64,000 nt of DNA, from NCBI GenBank assembly GCA_018242725.1, contig JAFEBI010000011.1:411477-475476 (forward strand). Direction: 5' to 3'. This stretch comes from Nitrospira sp. Lineage in GTDB: Bacteria > Nitrospirota > Nitrospiria > Nitrospirales > Nitrospiraceae. This document shows positions 18,486 through 26,378 of this stretch, one piece after another (position 1 is the stretch's first letter; each line of letters begins with the position of its first letter). The position numbers and the translations under genes were made by a program. The notes beneath the pieces were generated by a model. That model saw only the letters and a program-made list of their open reading frames with translations. It made no database searches and was not told the origin of the DNA.

Positions 18486-18650
18486 GGCATTTAGTTGAAA
18501 CACTCTGGAGTAAGAGTCCAACCCAACAGGACCGACTACGCAACTACGTGCGAGCCTATCAACGCTCAATGAAGTAAGGGTACACGCAGTACTCGCTCTC
18601 GGTCCTGTGTCCAATCCTGAGCCGAGTGATCAGCGGAAATAGCTCACTGG

Positions 18651-18752
18651 TTAGTCCCCCGCTGTCATGAATGCGAACACAATCAGAGCCGCCACAGACA
18701 GACCCGCCGCAATTAGGAGCAGAGGAGGGTCGTTACCGAACATACCAGGCAT
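18651..18752 (-). CDS. 33-residue single-span membrane peptide, copy A
   Basis: A very small gene with a strong GAGGTGATCC ribosome-binding site just before its ATG at 18752. The product begins MPGMFGNDPPLLLI and continues as one hydrophobic helix ending LIVFAFMTAG plus Asp. A near-identical intact copy lies at 30470-30571 and two decayed copies at 19200-19262 and 19846-19948. Conservation between copies at the protein level and the retained ribosome-binding site argue for real translation. The N-terminal polar MPGMFGNDPP and single hydrophobic span suggest an inner-membrane microprotein. Function unknown. Confidence 0.65.
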   Translation of the reverse strand: MPGMFGNDPPLLLIAAGLSVAALIVFAFMTAGD

Positions 18753-18800
18753 GGATCACCTCACGATTAGGGATGGTGGAGGAGTCTAGGTTGTGTTGCG

Positions 18801-19082
18801 CTATTCGTTACACTCTGGCACCCGTCGTATAATCGTCGCATTCTGGTTCTGACGTTCAGTGTCGGTAGGCGAAAAATACGACTCAGGTGGTGGAGCAAAA
18901 CCAAAAGCTCTGAGATAGCTGTAGAGATCCGTATAGGTTTTACAGAACTGATCCACAGGCGTTAATCTGTTTGAGATATCAGCATAGCCTTGCTCTCCGG
19001 GCTTATCCTTCGACACCAAGAATGTATGTTTTCCATTTGACGTACTGAGAATTACAGTGACCCAAACGACTTCGGTAAGCAT
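18801..19082 (-). CDS. Hypothetical protein
   Basis: A 93-residue protein I do not recognise. It has an amphipathic N-terminus (MLTEVVWVTVILSTSNGKH), a central region with FCKTYTDLYSYLRAFGF, and a polar C-terminus. The composition looks coding, but no ribosome-binding site is convincing. It lies between copies A and B of the 33-residue membrane peptide gene, on the same strand. Confidence 0.45.
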   Translation of the reverse strand: MLTEVVWVTVILSTSNGKHTFLVSKDKPGEQGYADISNRLTPVDQFCKTYTDLYSYLRAFGFAPPPESYFSPTDTERQNQNATIIRRVPECNE

Positions 19083-19199
19083 AATACATCTTTTAGTTTC
19101 TGAAGTTATCTTTTGAGCATATCGCTCAACTTAATAGAAATCCTATACGGTATTTCCTCCTTTCCATATTTCAGTGATCCGTGCAACTGTCCAGACCGA

Positions 19200-19262
19200 C
19201 TAATTTCTAAGGCCAGCCGCGATCAAGAGCAGAGGCGGATAATTACCGAACATGCCAGGTAT
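19200..19262 (-). pseudogene. 33-residue membrane peptide, copy B (truncated)
   Basis: The N-terminal part of the repeated peptide is recognisable (IPGMFGNYPPLLLIAAGL), but the ATG is now ATA and the hydrophobic C-terminal half is lost to a TAG at 19200-19202. The upstream inverted repeat at 19321-19338 is retained. Confidence 0.6.
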
Positions 19263-19320
19263 GGGAGTGCCTAGTGCTGAGGGTAACGCGTTAATCTACT
19301 TTGAGTGATGAGGGAGGTCC

Positions 19321-19338
19321 ACTAGGAGAATTCCTAGT
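19321..19338. promoter_or_regulatory. Inverted repeat upstream of peptide copy B
   Basis: The 18-bp sequence ACTAGGAGAATTCCTAGT has perfect 7-base arms (ACTAGGA/TCCTAGT). It lies about 60 bp upstream of the copy B start. A related sequence, ACTGGGAAAATCCCTAGT, lies 62 bp upstream of copy D. The same spacing at two loci suggests an operator for a dimeric regulator. Confidence 0.45.
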
Positions 19339-19845
19339 TCTTGTATGCGGTCATCCCCTAATAGTCGTGAATGGGACAGTCTAGAGTTGTTTTAGAAAGT
19401 GCGGTATTCACGGGCTTTCTCTTCAGCGACTTCCCAGAGGCAATCTCTCAAGCTCAAATGTGACACGCGTGTCACTTCTAAACTGGCTGCCGCCATGTAC
19501 CGGACTACATTCGGTAGTCGAATTCACACCATTTCAGTCATTTCCACCCTATCATCTCTCCGAGGAGAGTCTACTCTGTCTCGATCCAACTACCTTGCTC
19601 GATGTCCCCGATAATCCCATCCCCCAAACCCAACTTTAACCAGCTGCTCATGCCGTTGGTGGTCTATATGCAGCCCCAACCACCCTCCATATTCCTGATG
19701 CGAGAGAAGAGAATGGTTTTCGTCAGTTAGCCGACGGTCTTGCTGTCTTGAATCCAGCCATCACTCGTGCTGCAGGGCAGATGATGTCAGAGAAAGAGAA
19801 TAGCAGAAGCCTTCACCGCTGTCCAAGCTCACCCTGGGCGTCTAC

Positions 19846-19948
19846 CTAGTTCCCCGCTGTCATGAAGGCAAACACGATCAGACCCGCCACAGCAAGGTCG
19901 ATAGCGATCAGGAGCAGAGGCAGATCATTGCCCGAACATACCTGGCAT
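19846..19948 (-). pseudogene. 33-residue membrane peptide, copy C (frameshifted)
   Basis: The copy starts MPGMFG with ATG at 19948. One extra base near 19930 shifts the frame into TGA after seven codons. Removing it restores NDLPLLLIAIDLAVAGLIVF and the conserved AFMTAG ending before TAG at 19846. It is the same family as the intact copies at 18651 and 30470. Confidence 0.65.
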
Positions 19949-20040
19949 GGAAATACCGAGTGTTGAGGGTAATACGTTAAACTACTCTGAGTGATGAGGG
20001 ATGTCTACTTGTATGATTGCCAGTCCTTGGTTCTGCCACC

Positions 20041-20160
20041 TTATGGCATAAAATGGAACATTCTAGAATTTTTAAAAAAGTGCTCTGAGATAAACTGGTA
20101 GATAGTCAACAAGGAGGCTACTGTTCCGAGAGTGAGGCAGATAGCAGAAAGATCAAGCAT
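20041..20160 (-). CDS. 39-residue small membrane-type protein next to HEPN-like gene
   Basis: The ATG at 20160 is preceded by TAGGAGCTGAC, where the TAG is the stop of the upstream HEPN-like gene and AGGAG is the ribosome-binding site, so it is probably coupled to that gene. The product begins MLDLSAICLTLGTVASLLTI, a hydrophobic segment, followed by a basic/aromatic tail (FFKNSRMFHFMP). Function unknown. The arrangement of a helical HEPN-like protein with a tiny membrane peptide resembles toxin-antitoxin or abortive-infection pairs; this is inference. Confidence 0.5.
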   Translation of the reverse strand: MLDLSAICLTLGTVASLLTIYQFISEHFFKNSRMFHFMP

Positions 20161-20161
20161 G

Positions 20162-20719
20162 TCAGCTCCTAGGTTTATTGAGCTCTAGTCGAATCCGTTT
20201 GAAGTCAAATTCTAGCCAATCAAGCATGGTCAGAAGTTGAGTTGGAGTTGTGAAACCATAGACCCCAGGCCATTGCTTACCTGGTTTGTCAAACGGATAT
20301 CGATACAGGATGCTGGGATCAGGAGTTGAGGTAATGAAAGTTTTAATGTGTGCTTCATCAATATCAGGCCACTGCTGTTTCATCTGAGCAATCAGTTCTG
20401 TTTCAGAGCACGGATTGGCAAAGGGTATCTCCCATGTGAGCACCAGATTTTGAAACGTTTCTCTATATTTCTCAGCTAGCTGTTGAATGTCGTGAGTTGC
20501 TGAGAGCTTGCCCGTACTCTTGAGCAAAGCTCCCTTTAGAAACAGCTCTACTGCATGCGCAGCTAGCATCAGAATCACTGTGGCGTGAGGCCATGTGTAA
20601 CGCGTGCTATCATTCTTCATCTGACGACACAGTACAGCTGATGCAGATAAGTAGGCGTCCGCATAGCTGAAGAATTGGTCGTGAGCTTCTAAATTAATAA
20701 TATCTGAGAGGGTGAGCAT
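20162..20719 (-). CDS. HEPN-like helical protein
   Basis: A 185-residue, strongly helical protein. The segment MLAAHAVELFLKGALL followed about ten residues later by HDIQQLAEKY is typical of HEPN-superfamily proteins (helix, then H-[DN]-[IL]). These include toxins, abortive-infection proteins and nucleic-acid-binding partners of nucleotidyltransferases. No R(x)4-6H catalytic motif is obvious. It lies in the tRNA-Ser island, directly upstream of a 39-residue hydrophobic peptide gene. Codons are more AT-rich than in the core genes, consistent with transfer. Confidence 0.7.
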   Translation of the reverse strand: MLTLSDIINLEAHDQFFSYADAYLSASAVLCRQMKNDSTRYTWPHATVILMLAAHAVELFLKGALLKSTGKLSATHDIQQLAEKYRETFQNLVLTWEIPFANPCSETELIAQMKQQWPDIDEAHIKTFITSTPDPSILYRYPFDKPGKQWPGVYGFTTPTQLLTMLDWLEFDFKRIRLELNKPRS

Positions 20720-21163
20720 GGTGTCTTCAAGGATTTACATGAGGCATTGACCAACGTCAACGTGATTAAATGCCCCTTGGATCAGATTCGAAAAATTAGG
20801 TCCATATGATCTTGGTTGGAATGTCTCTGAACTCTAGCCTTTAAATAGTAGTCTCCTGGAATTCGGAATAGTCTGGAGATTGATAGGAGTCAAGCTTCTG
20901 TAGCTCGGAGTACTTCTATTTGGTGTGACGACTCGATGAAGGGTTGGAGATTCGAGCAGCTGAGTTCAAGAGTCACGTTAGGAGCCTAGGCGAGATCTGG
21001 CCGGAAGAGACTACATAGCACCTGACAAAATCCATTAGCGGTCTGCCTGCTCTCTTTACCTCACAGAAACAGCTTCAGTAGTTCACGCTTCGTCCCCCCC
21101 CCCCCCCACAACAGATCCGATCCATTCGCTGTCATCCTATCGCGTGTTGGTTTGAGCTGGATA
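20720..21163. other. Non-coding stretch with C14 homopolymer
   Basis: No gene is supported here. A run of 14 cytosines occupies 21094-21107, unusual for this sequence. It could be slippage-prone or an assembly artefact. Confidence 0.6.
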
Positions 21164-21315
21164 CTAGGCAGCCTCCTCCCTGTGTCCGTGATGTAACACC
21201 TGAAAGACCTCTGGATAGCGCAGCTGCTCTAAGCTGTCCTGTAGTAGTTTCATCGATACCCGTTCCCGATGATCATATATCTTCCCATGTATTCTTTGCG
21301 CAGCATGGCCAGCTA
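21164..21315 (-). pseudogene. Tyrosine recombinase (integrase), C-terminal remnant
   Basis: The reverse strand reads AGHAAQRIHGKIYDHRERV then KLLQDSLEQLRYPEV and a TAG at 21164. The GH box followed ten residues later by Tyr and a helical tail is the usual end of tyrosine recombinases. The fragment begins exactly at the end of the IS5 element. Across the IS, removing one TA copy keeps the frame open for about 17 codons before a stop, so the IS split an already decaying integrase. It fits the decayed tRNA-Ser island. Confidence 0.5.
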
Positions 21316-22142
21316 GGCTTAGGACTCATTCTTTCAGATAGAAGCTGACGGTTGCAGCCAGGCAGATCGCCGAGAAGAAGGTGTGGGCACACCGATCATA
21401 CCGCAGGGGAATCCGACGCCAATCCTTGATCCGGCCAAACACGATCTCAATTTTGTGGCGGTGTTTATAAAGGGTTTTGCTGTAGCGGCACTGTGTCGTT
21501 CGGTTCTTGCGGGGCGGAATGCATGGTGTGACACCCTGCTTCTTGAGGGCGGCGATGAACCAATCCGTATCATAGCTGCGGTCGGCGATCAGGTGTTTGG
21601 CGTTGGAAAGACTGAGGAACAAGCATCTCGCACCAGTGTCATCGCTGGGGTGCCCTGCTGTCAGCAACAGATGCACCGGCTTGCCCGTGTCGTCGCACAT
21701 TGCATGGAGTTTCGAATTCAGGCCGCCTTTCGTGCGGCCAATACAGCGGGGTCCTGCCCCTTTTTCAGCAGACTCGCCGCCGTTCGGTGCGTCTTCAGAT
21801 GTGTGGCGTCGTGCATCAGACAGTCTCTGGTCCCGGACTGTCGCGACAACTCGCGGAAGATCTTGTGAAAGATCCCCGCTCGGCTCCAGCGTACAAACCG
21901 GTTGTAGAGGGTCTTATGCGGACCATAGGCCGTCGGCGCATCCTTCCATTGCAGGCCATACCAGATCACAGAGATAATCCCGCTGACCACCCGCAGGACA
22001 CCGTGCGACAGGGGGAAATAGGGTTTGATCCGGTTCCACTGCTGCTGGGTCAACAGAAACACGTCACTCCTGGCCACCTCCAGTCAGAGTGAAGCACAGA
22101 TCACTGACTGAGGGCACTCTCAAACTTAATGAGTCCTGAACC
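21316..22142 (-). mobile_element. IS5-family (IS427-like) insertion sequence
   Basis: An 827-bp element with imperfect terminal repeats GGCTTAGGACTCATT (21316) and GGTTCAGGACTCATT (read from 22142). A TA dinucleotide flanks both ends, compatible with the short target duplications of this group. It carries a transposase in two overlapping frames, as is normal for IS427-type elements that use frameshifting. It interrupts the integrase remnant at 21164-21315. Confidence 0.85.
21326..22077 (-). CDS. IS5-family transposase (OrfA+OrfB by frameshift)
   Basis: OrfA (22077-21718) carries the N-terminal helix-turn-helix-like region (WNRIKPYFP) and the first catalytic Asp in MHDATHLKTHRTA. OrfB (continuing to 21326) has the second Asp in IADRSYDTDW and the Glu in KIEIVFGRIKDWRRIP. 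The frame changes near the OrfA end (around 21720-21780), where IS427-type elements use programmed frameshifting. All three DDE residues are present, so the element may be active. Confidence 0.85.
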
Positions 22143-22291
22143 TAAGCTAGTAAAATTTCCTGCGTTTCTCTGCAGAATACCGAGCTAGCGACGCCGAGGC
22201 CTTCATGGTTGAATGGCGAAGACGACACGCCTGGTGGTGCATGAGGCGATGACGATCCTCGACAGATTTCGAGACAGAAGGGAGGCCCAGC

Positions 22292-22702
22292 ATGCAACGC
22301 AGCAAGACCAGAAAAGTACAACGCCCGTGCGGTCGGTGCTATGAACTCTCGGCCAAACTCGTGCTCGACGAGGGGGAAGGCGAGGTCGTGCATGGGCAGG
22401 TATGGAGTGCGTTCTTTCGGCGGATGATCAATCACGCCTGGGTCGAGCTGCCGGTCGGCACCACCGTCCATGATACATATGGCGACAGGGAGACGCTGAC
22501 CATCGAAGCGGTCGTGGATCTCACCATCAAGAAGAAGCTCCGGCTGCTGCCGAAGCATCTCTACTATGCCTTCACGAAGGCGGCGCCGCTCGCCCGGTAC
22601 GCGGAGCCGGAACTTCGCACGGCCATCCTGCGAGAAAAAACCTGGGGGCCATGGCCGGTCCACCAGCCCAACGTTCCCGAACCGCGTCCCTCTTCCGTCT
22701 AG
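22292..22702 (+). CDS. Hypothetical protein
   Basis: A 136-residue soluble protein. It starts with a basic N-terminus containing CGRCYELSAKLV, then a strand-rich region (VHGQVWSAFFRRMINHAWVELP, read in parts) and a basic helical C-terminus. A strong GGGAGG ribosome-binding site precedes the ATG. I do not recognise the family. It follows the IS5 element in the island. The hairpin-like CCCC-GCTCA-GGGG sequence just after the stop (about 22722-22737) may be a weak terminator. Confidence 0.65.
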   Translation: MQRSKTRKVQRPCGRCYELSAKLVLDEGEGEVVHGQVWSAFFRRMINHAWVELPVGTTVHDTYGDRETLTIEAVVDLTIKKKLRLLPKHLYYAFTKAAPLARYAEPELRTAILREKTWGPWPVHQPNVPEPRPSSV

Positions 22703-23150
22703 GTAAGAGCCCTGCCTCAAGCCCCCCGCTCAGGGGCGTCTTAACCGTACTATTGATTACTTACAGTGCTGCGTTCAACGGATGAACTCATAAGGAATGA
22801 TAATCCGAACAGCATTGTTTGGTAGTGATTTTGTATACGTGAGTGATAGGATTTAACGCTAGTCATAATGCTCAGTAATCACACGCAATAGGAACCCATA
22901 AAGCGAGATATTAATTGGCATTCATTAATATAAATATGTTTGTATAGTAGCGCATGACGGACGCTGCATATATGGTGCGGAAATCTTCATGTGGGTACCA
23001 GGGGAACTGCGGTGGTATTGCGCTGCACGTTTAACAAACCGTTGCCTTCGGCAACCTCCCCACGTCACACCTGTAAGGATCGGGCCGCATCCACAGAGGA
23101 AATTGTCGCCAGGGCAGGACATCACCGACGCGGAGGAATCTTGCCTCAGC
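22703..23150. other. Intergenic stretch with tRNA-Ser remnant
   Basis: AT-rich DNA without a supported gene. It contains the partial tRNA-Ser copy described at 23029-23066. Confidence 0.55.
23029..23066 (-). repeat. Decayed partial copy of tRNA-Ser 5' half (candidate att site)
   Basis: The plus strand reads GTTTAACAAACCGTTGCC then TTCGGCAACCTCCCCACGTC. It matches 17639-17685, the anticodon arm to the 5' end of the tRNA-Ser plus 5 bp of flank, with a few substitutions and a 9-bp deletion. It is in direct orientation relative to the intact gene. This is the pattern left by integration of an element at a tRNA gene; the island would span about 17.68-23.07 kb. Confidence 0.6.
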
Positions 23151-23516
23151 TCAAGAGAGAGGCACAAGGGATGATTTGCATTCGGGCTTAGTTAAAGTGC
23201 GTAAACACATTCTCGGGGTTGTCGCACGGCGAGGCTTGAGCAGGCTATGCTTCCAGTGCGTTGGCTCTAGCGGGATCAGCTGTGTGATTCGGCTCTGTAG
23301 TGACCTGATAAGTTGATAGAGCCGGGTTGATGCGTGAGCAGGAGACAGCGTGCTATCTGGGGAACCATTGCTCTCCTCTTCTGCCTGTGAAAGAAGCGTC
23401 GTATATCGTAGTTCGGTGTGGCTGGACCGCACCACTCCGCTGAGTATCAGCATATGAAGCGCTTTGCGTTTCCGCTCGGTTCGGTCAAGGTACATTTTGA
23501 GTCTGGAAACTGGCAT
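23151..23516 (-). CDS. Hypothetical protein
   Basis: A 121-residue basic protein starting MPVSRLKMYLDRTERKRKAL after a clear GGAGG ribosome-binding site. The C-terminal half is rich in Ser, Thr, Leu and Arg and looks less constrained. No known domain is visible. It lies downstream of the zinc-ribbon gene on the same strand, 52 bp away, so the two could form a unit. Confidence 0.45.
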   Translation of the reverse strand: MPVSRLKMYLDRTERKRKALHMLILSGVVRSSHTELRYTTLLSQAEEESNGSPDSTLSPAHASTRLYQLIRSLQSRITQLIPLEPTHWKHSLLKPRRATTPRMCLRTLTKPECKSSLVPLS

Positions 23517-23568
23517 CGTGCATCCTCCTCGGTGATCGACCATGCTTCCGGCGACTGGTTACATGCGC

Positions 23569-23769
23569 TCAGATCCACAAGATGTGCTTGAAGTCCGCCT
23601 CGAGACTTCTTGGATGACCACAGTGACGGCATCGCGCAGAGAGGACCGACTTATCGGCAATACCTGTTGTGCGGAGGACCAGTTGATATCTCGTTCCTCC
23701 ACAGAAAGGACAGGCCTTTCCATGTAGCTCCCGTCGGATGGCTCCTCGAAAATCCGGTTGTTTTTCCAT
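23569..23769 (-). CDS. Small zinc-ribbon protein
   Basis: A 66-residue protein with two cysteine pairs, CPFCGG and CRHCGH, spaced about 26 residues apart, forming a probable zinc ribbon. AGGAG lies before the ATG. Such proteins often bind nucleic acid or a protein partner. The reading frame is open beyond the ATG on the 5' side, but the ribosome-binding site favours this start. Confidence 0.65.
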   Translation of the reverse strand: MEKQPDFRGAIRRELHGKACPFCGGTRYQLVLRTTGIADKSVLSARCRHCGHPRSLEADFKHILWI

Positions 23770-23833
23770 GGGTGGTTCTCCTGCTCACGCTGAGGTGCCG
23801 CATGGAACATTTCCAGAAATATGAGTGAAGGGA

Positions 23834-23874
23834 GGTTTCTTCTGGAGGGAGAAGAAACCCGCGTTGCCTGCGGG
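23834..23874. terminator. Two adjacent hairpins between PilZ-like and zinc-ribbon genes
   Basis: GGTTTCTTC/GAAGAAACC (23834-23859) forms a 9-bp stem, overlapped by a second stem CCCGC/GCGGG (23858-23874). They lie just after the PilZ-like gene stop in its transcription direction. There is no strong U tract, so termination is only suggested. Confidence 0.4.
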
Positions 23875-23897
23875 TGGGCATCCACAAGCAACGCCCT

Positions 23898-24260
23898 TCA
23901 TGCGCGAATCACGATCTGTTCCCACATTCGGTGTGGAACTGGCTGCGCCTGGTTTGCCGGTGCTATGAACTGCCTGAGTCGAGCTTGATCTTTTGACGAT
24001 GTGAGGAGCAGATCGAGCTTAACCCACTGGTGTTTGACCCATTGAACCTCGGCGAGGTCTATCTGGATCGCTGAACCCTCATCGTTGGGTAACCACAGGC
24101 GTAACTTGACATAGTCACCAGGGTGTAGTTGCTCAGGGCCTGTGATCGAAGGCGGGGAGGAAAGTGCATAAATACACCCGTCGCCCTGTAGCCCTTCGCT
24201 TCCTTTCGACAGGATGCAATCGATAGCGATCTTTGCGGCCATTGCCTGGGGCATCATCAT
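23898..24260 (-). CDS. PilZ-like domain protein
   Basis: A 120-residue protein consistent with a small PilZ-like beta barrel: a GxGCxxxxS-like segment (GDGCIYALSS), then LHPGDYVKLRLWLPND and IDLAEVQWVKHQWVKLDLL, and a short C-terminal helix. The classical RxxxR c-di-GMP motif is not visible, so it may not bind the nucleotide. The start is placed at the ATG triplet MMMPQAM, directly after AAGGAGGCGTA; the longer upstream reading lacks a site. Confidence 0.6.
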   Translation of the reverse strand: MMMPQAMAAKIAIDCILSKGSEGLQGDGCIYALSSPPSITGPEQLHPGDYVKLRLWLPNDEGSAIQIDLAEVQWVKHQWVKLDLLLTSSKDQARLRQFIAPANQAQPVPHRMWEQIVIRA

Positions 24261-24536
24261 TACGCCTCCTTGAGAAGTCTCGAGTGTCATCGGAGGGTAA
24301 TACGAGAGTGGGAATGCGACTACTACCCTCGTAGGTGGCAAGACCCATCAAATGGGGTGTCGGCTGTGACCTGGTGAGTGTCTAGTGGGGTGGCCCTATT
24401 GGTCTGAAGACATAGACCTGCAGAAACTTCTTCTGCCCTGAGATGTGTCCAAGAAGAGATGACAGCGGATTCTTCAGTACTTGACGCCAAGGGAATCGGC
24501 AAGAAACCCTACACAAGGGATCGTTTACCATGGTAA

Positions 24537-24710
24537 TGGCGGAGGGACCGGTCTGTCGCTAACTCGTCTCTGCCAGCCATTCCCTGTATCAGGGAAAATA
24601 CAGGTAAAATATCCCGTCATGCGCGTTCATTCGTGGGATCATTCCGTGGGAAGGCCAATCTAGAGCGGCTTCCATCGAATTCTGTGGACTGTGCACATTC
24701 CTAAGAGCAG
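24537..24710. repeat. Dispersed repeat, copy 1
   Basis: This stretch resembles 33685-33870 (shared segments CTCGTCTCTGCC, CCATTCYCYGTRTCAGG and TTCCATCGAATTC) and, more weakly, about 45795-45835. No gene is intact in any copy. The rest of 24361-24785 holds no supported gene. Confidence 0.5.
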
Positions 24711-24728
24711 GGAATTTGTGCAGCGTAG

Positions 24729-24762
24729 GGCTTGGTGAGACAGCGTGCCGCCTCACCAAGCC
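24729..24762. terminator. 11-bp stem hairpin after secreted-protein gene
   Basis: GGCTTGGTGAG and CTCACCAAGCC form a perfect stem with a 12-base loop, 24 bp beyond the stop at 24786. There is no U tract on either side, so it is a likely but unproved terminator. Confidence 0.5.
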
Positions 24763-24785
24763 TTCATCCTGGCCGTAGTTACGTA

Positions 24786-25724
24786 TTACCTACCGTAATG
24801 TTTTTCACCCCAGTGCTCTCTATCCTGCCCTCTATGGTGTTCTTGATGGTGCTCTCTATGCTTCCTTGCATGCGTGTCGCAATTTAACTGTATGAGTGTG
24901 CTGCTCTGTACGGTTACAGGGACGCCAAAATTCGGGTCCGTTGCACTTCCCGTCAGGTCGACCTGGGCGGGGCCATGATTAAATGGGACTCCTCCCTGAG
25001 CCGGGACAGTGGCCGTCCACGGAGTCGGTGCCGAGGAGCATGAGACCGAGAGACTGAAAGAGCCGTTCGCAAGGGCGACCCGAGAGGCTCGCTGGGCGAC
25101 CGCGCCAGAGAGCTGCACCGTGGTCGCCTGTGAGCATTGTATTGTCCCACTCACGGTGGCCGCTCCGCTGACCTGCTGTGCCATTCCCTTCAGGTCTAAC
25201 GTGAGATCAATAGTCAGAGGGGCGGGTGGCGGCGGGTTCACGATCTGGATTTCTCCAAACAAGGCCGAGGCTCCTCCCTCACAGTGTTGTTCGAAGGTGG
25301 CGTGAAACCGTTCGACGTAGCCAAAGGGAGCATACACGGCCTCCAGCACCACAAATCTCCCCGTGGAAGTATTGCACCCACGGCCGTCTCCTGAAAAGTC
25401 CAGACCCGGAGTGGGAGGCGCCTGAAATGGCCACCGACTCGCGCCTTCATAGACACCCGGGAGCAGCTTCGTGCCCACCGGTGCCGTCAGGTGGAGATCC
25501 CAGAAACTGCTTGACGGGAGCACTGAAACTGCCAGTTCTCGATTATCCTGACTGATCATGGAAGTGAATCCCGAGTCGGTGGGCGTGAACAGATGCGTCT
25601 CTCCTTGACCGATGTAGTCGCCTGCTTGGCTCGTGAACGAAAGGAAAGTTTGAGCAGGGGCGGCGGGAATCCACGTCCCGACGCTCGTGGCCATCATCAC
25701 TAGCAGACCGAATATAAGCCTCAT
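24786..25724 (-). CDS. Secreted protein with His-rich C-terminal tail
   Basis: A 312-residue exported protein: signal peptide (MRLIFGLLVMMATSVGTWIP), a first beta-rich domain (FTSQAGDYIGQGETHLF to about residue 160, with paired Cys and a GDGRGCNT segment), a Pro-rich linker (VNPPPPAPL) and a second beta domain. The C-terminus is dominated by His, Glu and Arg (HREHHQEHHRGQDREHW), which could bind metal. GGAAAGGATGG precedes the ATG at 25724; an upstream start at 25763 would place a basic extension before the signal. Function unknown. Confidence 0.7.
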   Translation of the reverse strand: MRLIFGLLVMMATSVGTWIPAAPAQTFLSFTSQAGDYIGQGETHLFTPTDSGFTSMISQDNRELAVSVLPSSSFWDLHLTAPVGTKLLPGVYEGASRWPFQAPPTPGLDFSGDGRGCNTSTGRFVVLEAVYAPFGYVERFHATFEQHCEGGASALFGEIQIVNPPPPAPLTIDLTLDLKGMAQQVSGAATVSGTIQCSQATTVQLSGAVAQRASRVALANGSFSLSVSCSSAPTPWTATVPAQGGVPFNHGPAQVDLTGSATDPNFGVPVTVQSSTLIQLNCDTHARKHREHHQEHHRGQDREHWGEKHYGR

Positions 25725-25964
25725 TATCCATCCTTTCCGTAAAAGACTGTGGAGAGGTTCCAAGAACAGAATAGCTTACCTAACCTAACTATATGACCAT
25801 TACTAACACAATTCAATGCGGCTACATATTCATTTTTGGTTAGGCTTCAAAGGAGTTTGCTAGGGAAGGTCGAAAGAAGTGTCTGCCCACGCGCCCGATG
25901 CCGCTCACCATTTCCAATGAAACATATTGGAGAGTGCAAATAACAAGTCGCAGCAGGGACAGAC

Positions 25965-26230
25965 GGTTCTGTCGCAAATTTTGACTGAAGTTGAACCGTA
26001 TCCGTATCCTCGATGACGTGTCACGCCGCTAGCGAGTAGAATTGTTCCACTGGCATGAGAGGCTCTCCTCTCATGTCGACTAATTGTCGCTTACGGAGGG
26101 CATGCATCACTTCGATACCCGCCAGCGTACACTGGGCTGCCCACAAGGACTTGAAGCCGAGCATTGGCCACGTCTTCCGTTTCACAGCCCGATGATCTTG
26201 CTCGATAATATTATTAAGAGCGCGTAACAA
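25965..26230 (-). mobile_element. IS6-family fragment
   Basis: The left end shows the IS6-type terminal sequence GGTTCTGTCGCAAATTTT at 25965, the same as the two larger IS6 copies in the window. The remaining coding part (26230-26021) is the C-terminus of the transposase (NIIEQDHRAVKRKTWPMLGFK...EQFYSLAA). The rest of the element is missing, replaced by 90 bp of unassigned DNA and the IS3 element. Confidence 0.8.
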
Positions 26231-26378
26231 AATGACCTCAGAGGTTCTGATGGCAGATGCGGCAAGCCGCTAGTTTGCCCAGCGCTTCGTAGTGCTCGGC
26301 TCGCCGCTCAGTCCGCCGGGGTTCTCCCCTGATTGTACGGACACCTCGATAAGGCTCATAATGGGCCAGGAGGGTGTC

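Larger units (their letters stand above)
17756..18577 (+). pseudogene. Small secreted protein gene split by an IS3-family remnant
   Basis: The first part (17756-18047) encodes a hydrophobic export segment (ATAILVAAILGALLLGASA) and a mature region with DDSPFYFDESGQVQQHGYW. It is interrupted by the IS remnant at 18048-18485. Removing exactly that element rejoins the frame, giving ...FETSRRLT-GHLVETLWSKSP... and a stop at 18575-18577. The rejoined product would be a short exported protein of unknown function. The start is uncertain because the N-terminal 40 residues before the hydrophobic segment look unconstrained. Confidence 0.55.
19083..19845. other. Gene-poor stretch
   Basis: Apart from decayed peptide copy B and its inverted repeat, this stretch has no supported gene. 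A short open reading around 19650-19840 on the plus strand (IPDAREENGFRQLADGLAVL) looks coding-like but has no start or homologue I recognise; it may be a gene fragment. Confidence 0.5.

Noticed and set aside
19399..19614. 71-residue plus-strand frame
   Set aside because: Ser/Thr/Arg-rich composition, no ribosome-binding site and no recognisable motif; looks like a chance frame.
19650..19848. Coding-like plus-strand stretch (ADGLAVLNPAITRAAGQ)
   Set aside because: No start codon, short, and no family recognised; kept only as a possible gene fragment in the gap note.
22142..22720. 192-residue minus-strand frame opposite the 22292-22702 gene
   Set aside because: The plus-strand frame has a strong ribosome-binding site and more protein-like composition; the minus frame runs into the IS5 end.
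23151..23191. Plus-strand frame ending GGILPQLKREAQGMICIRA near the tRNA remnant, as a gene
   Set aside because: It overlaps the minus-strand frame with the better ribosome-binding site, and has no start signal of its own.
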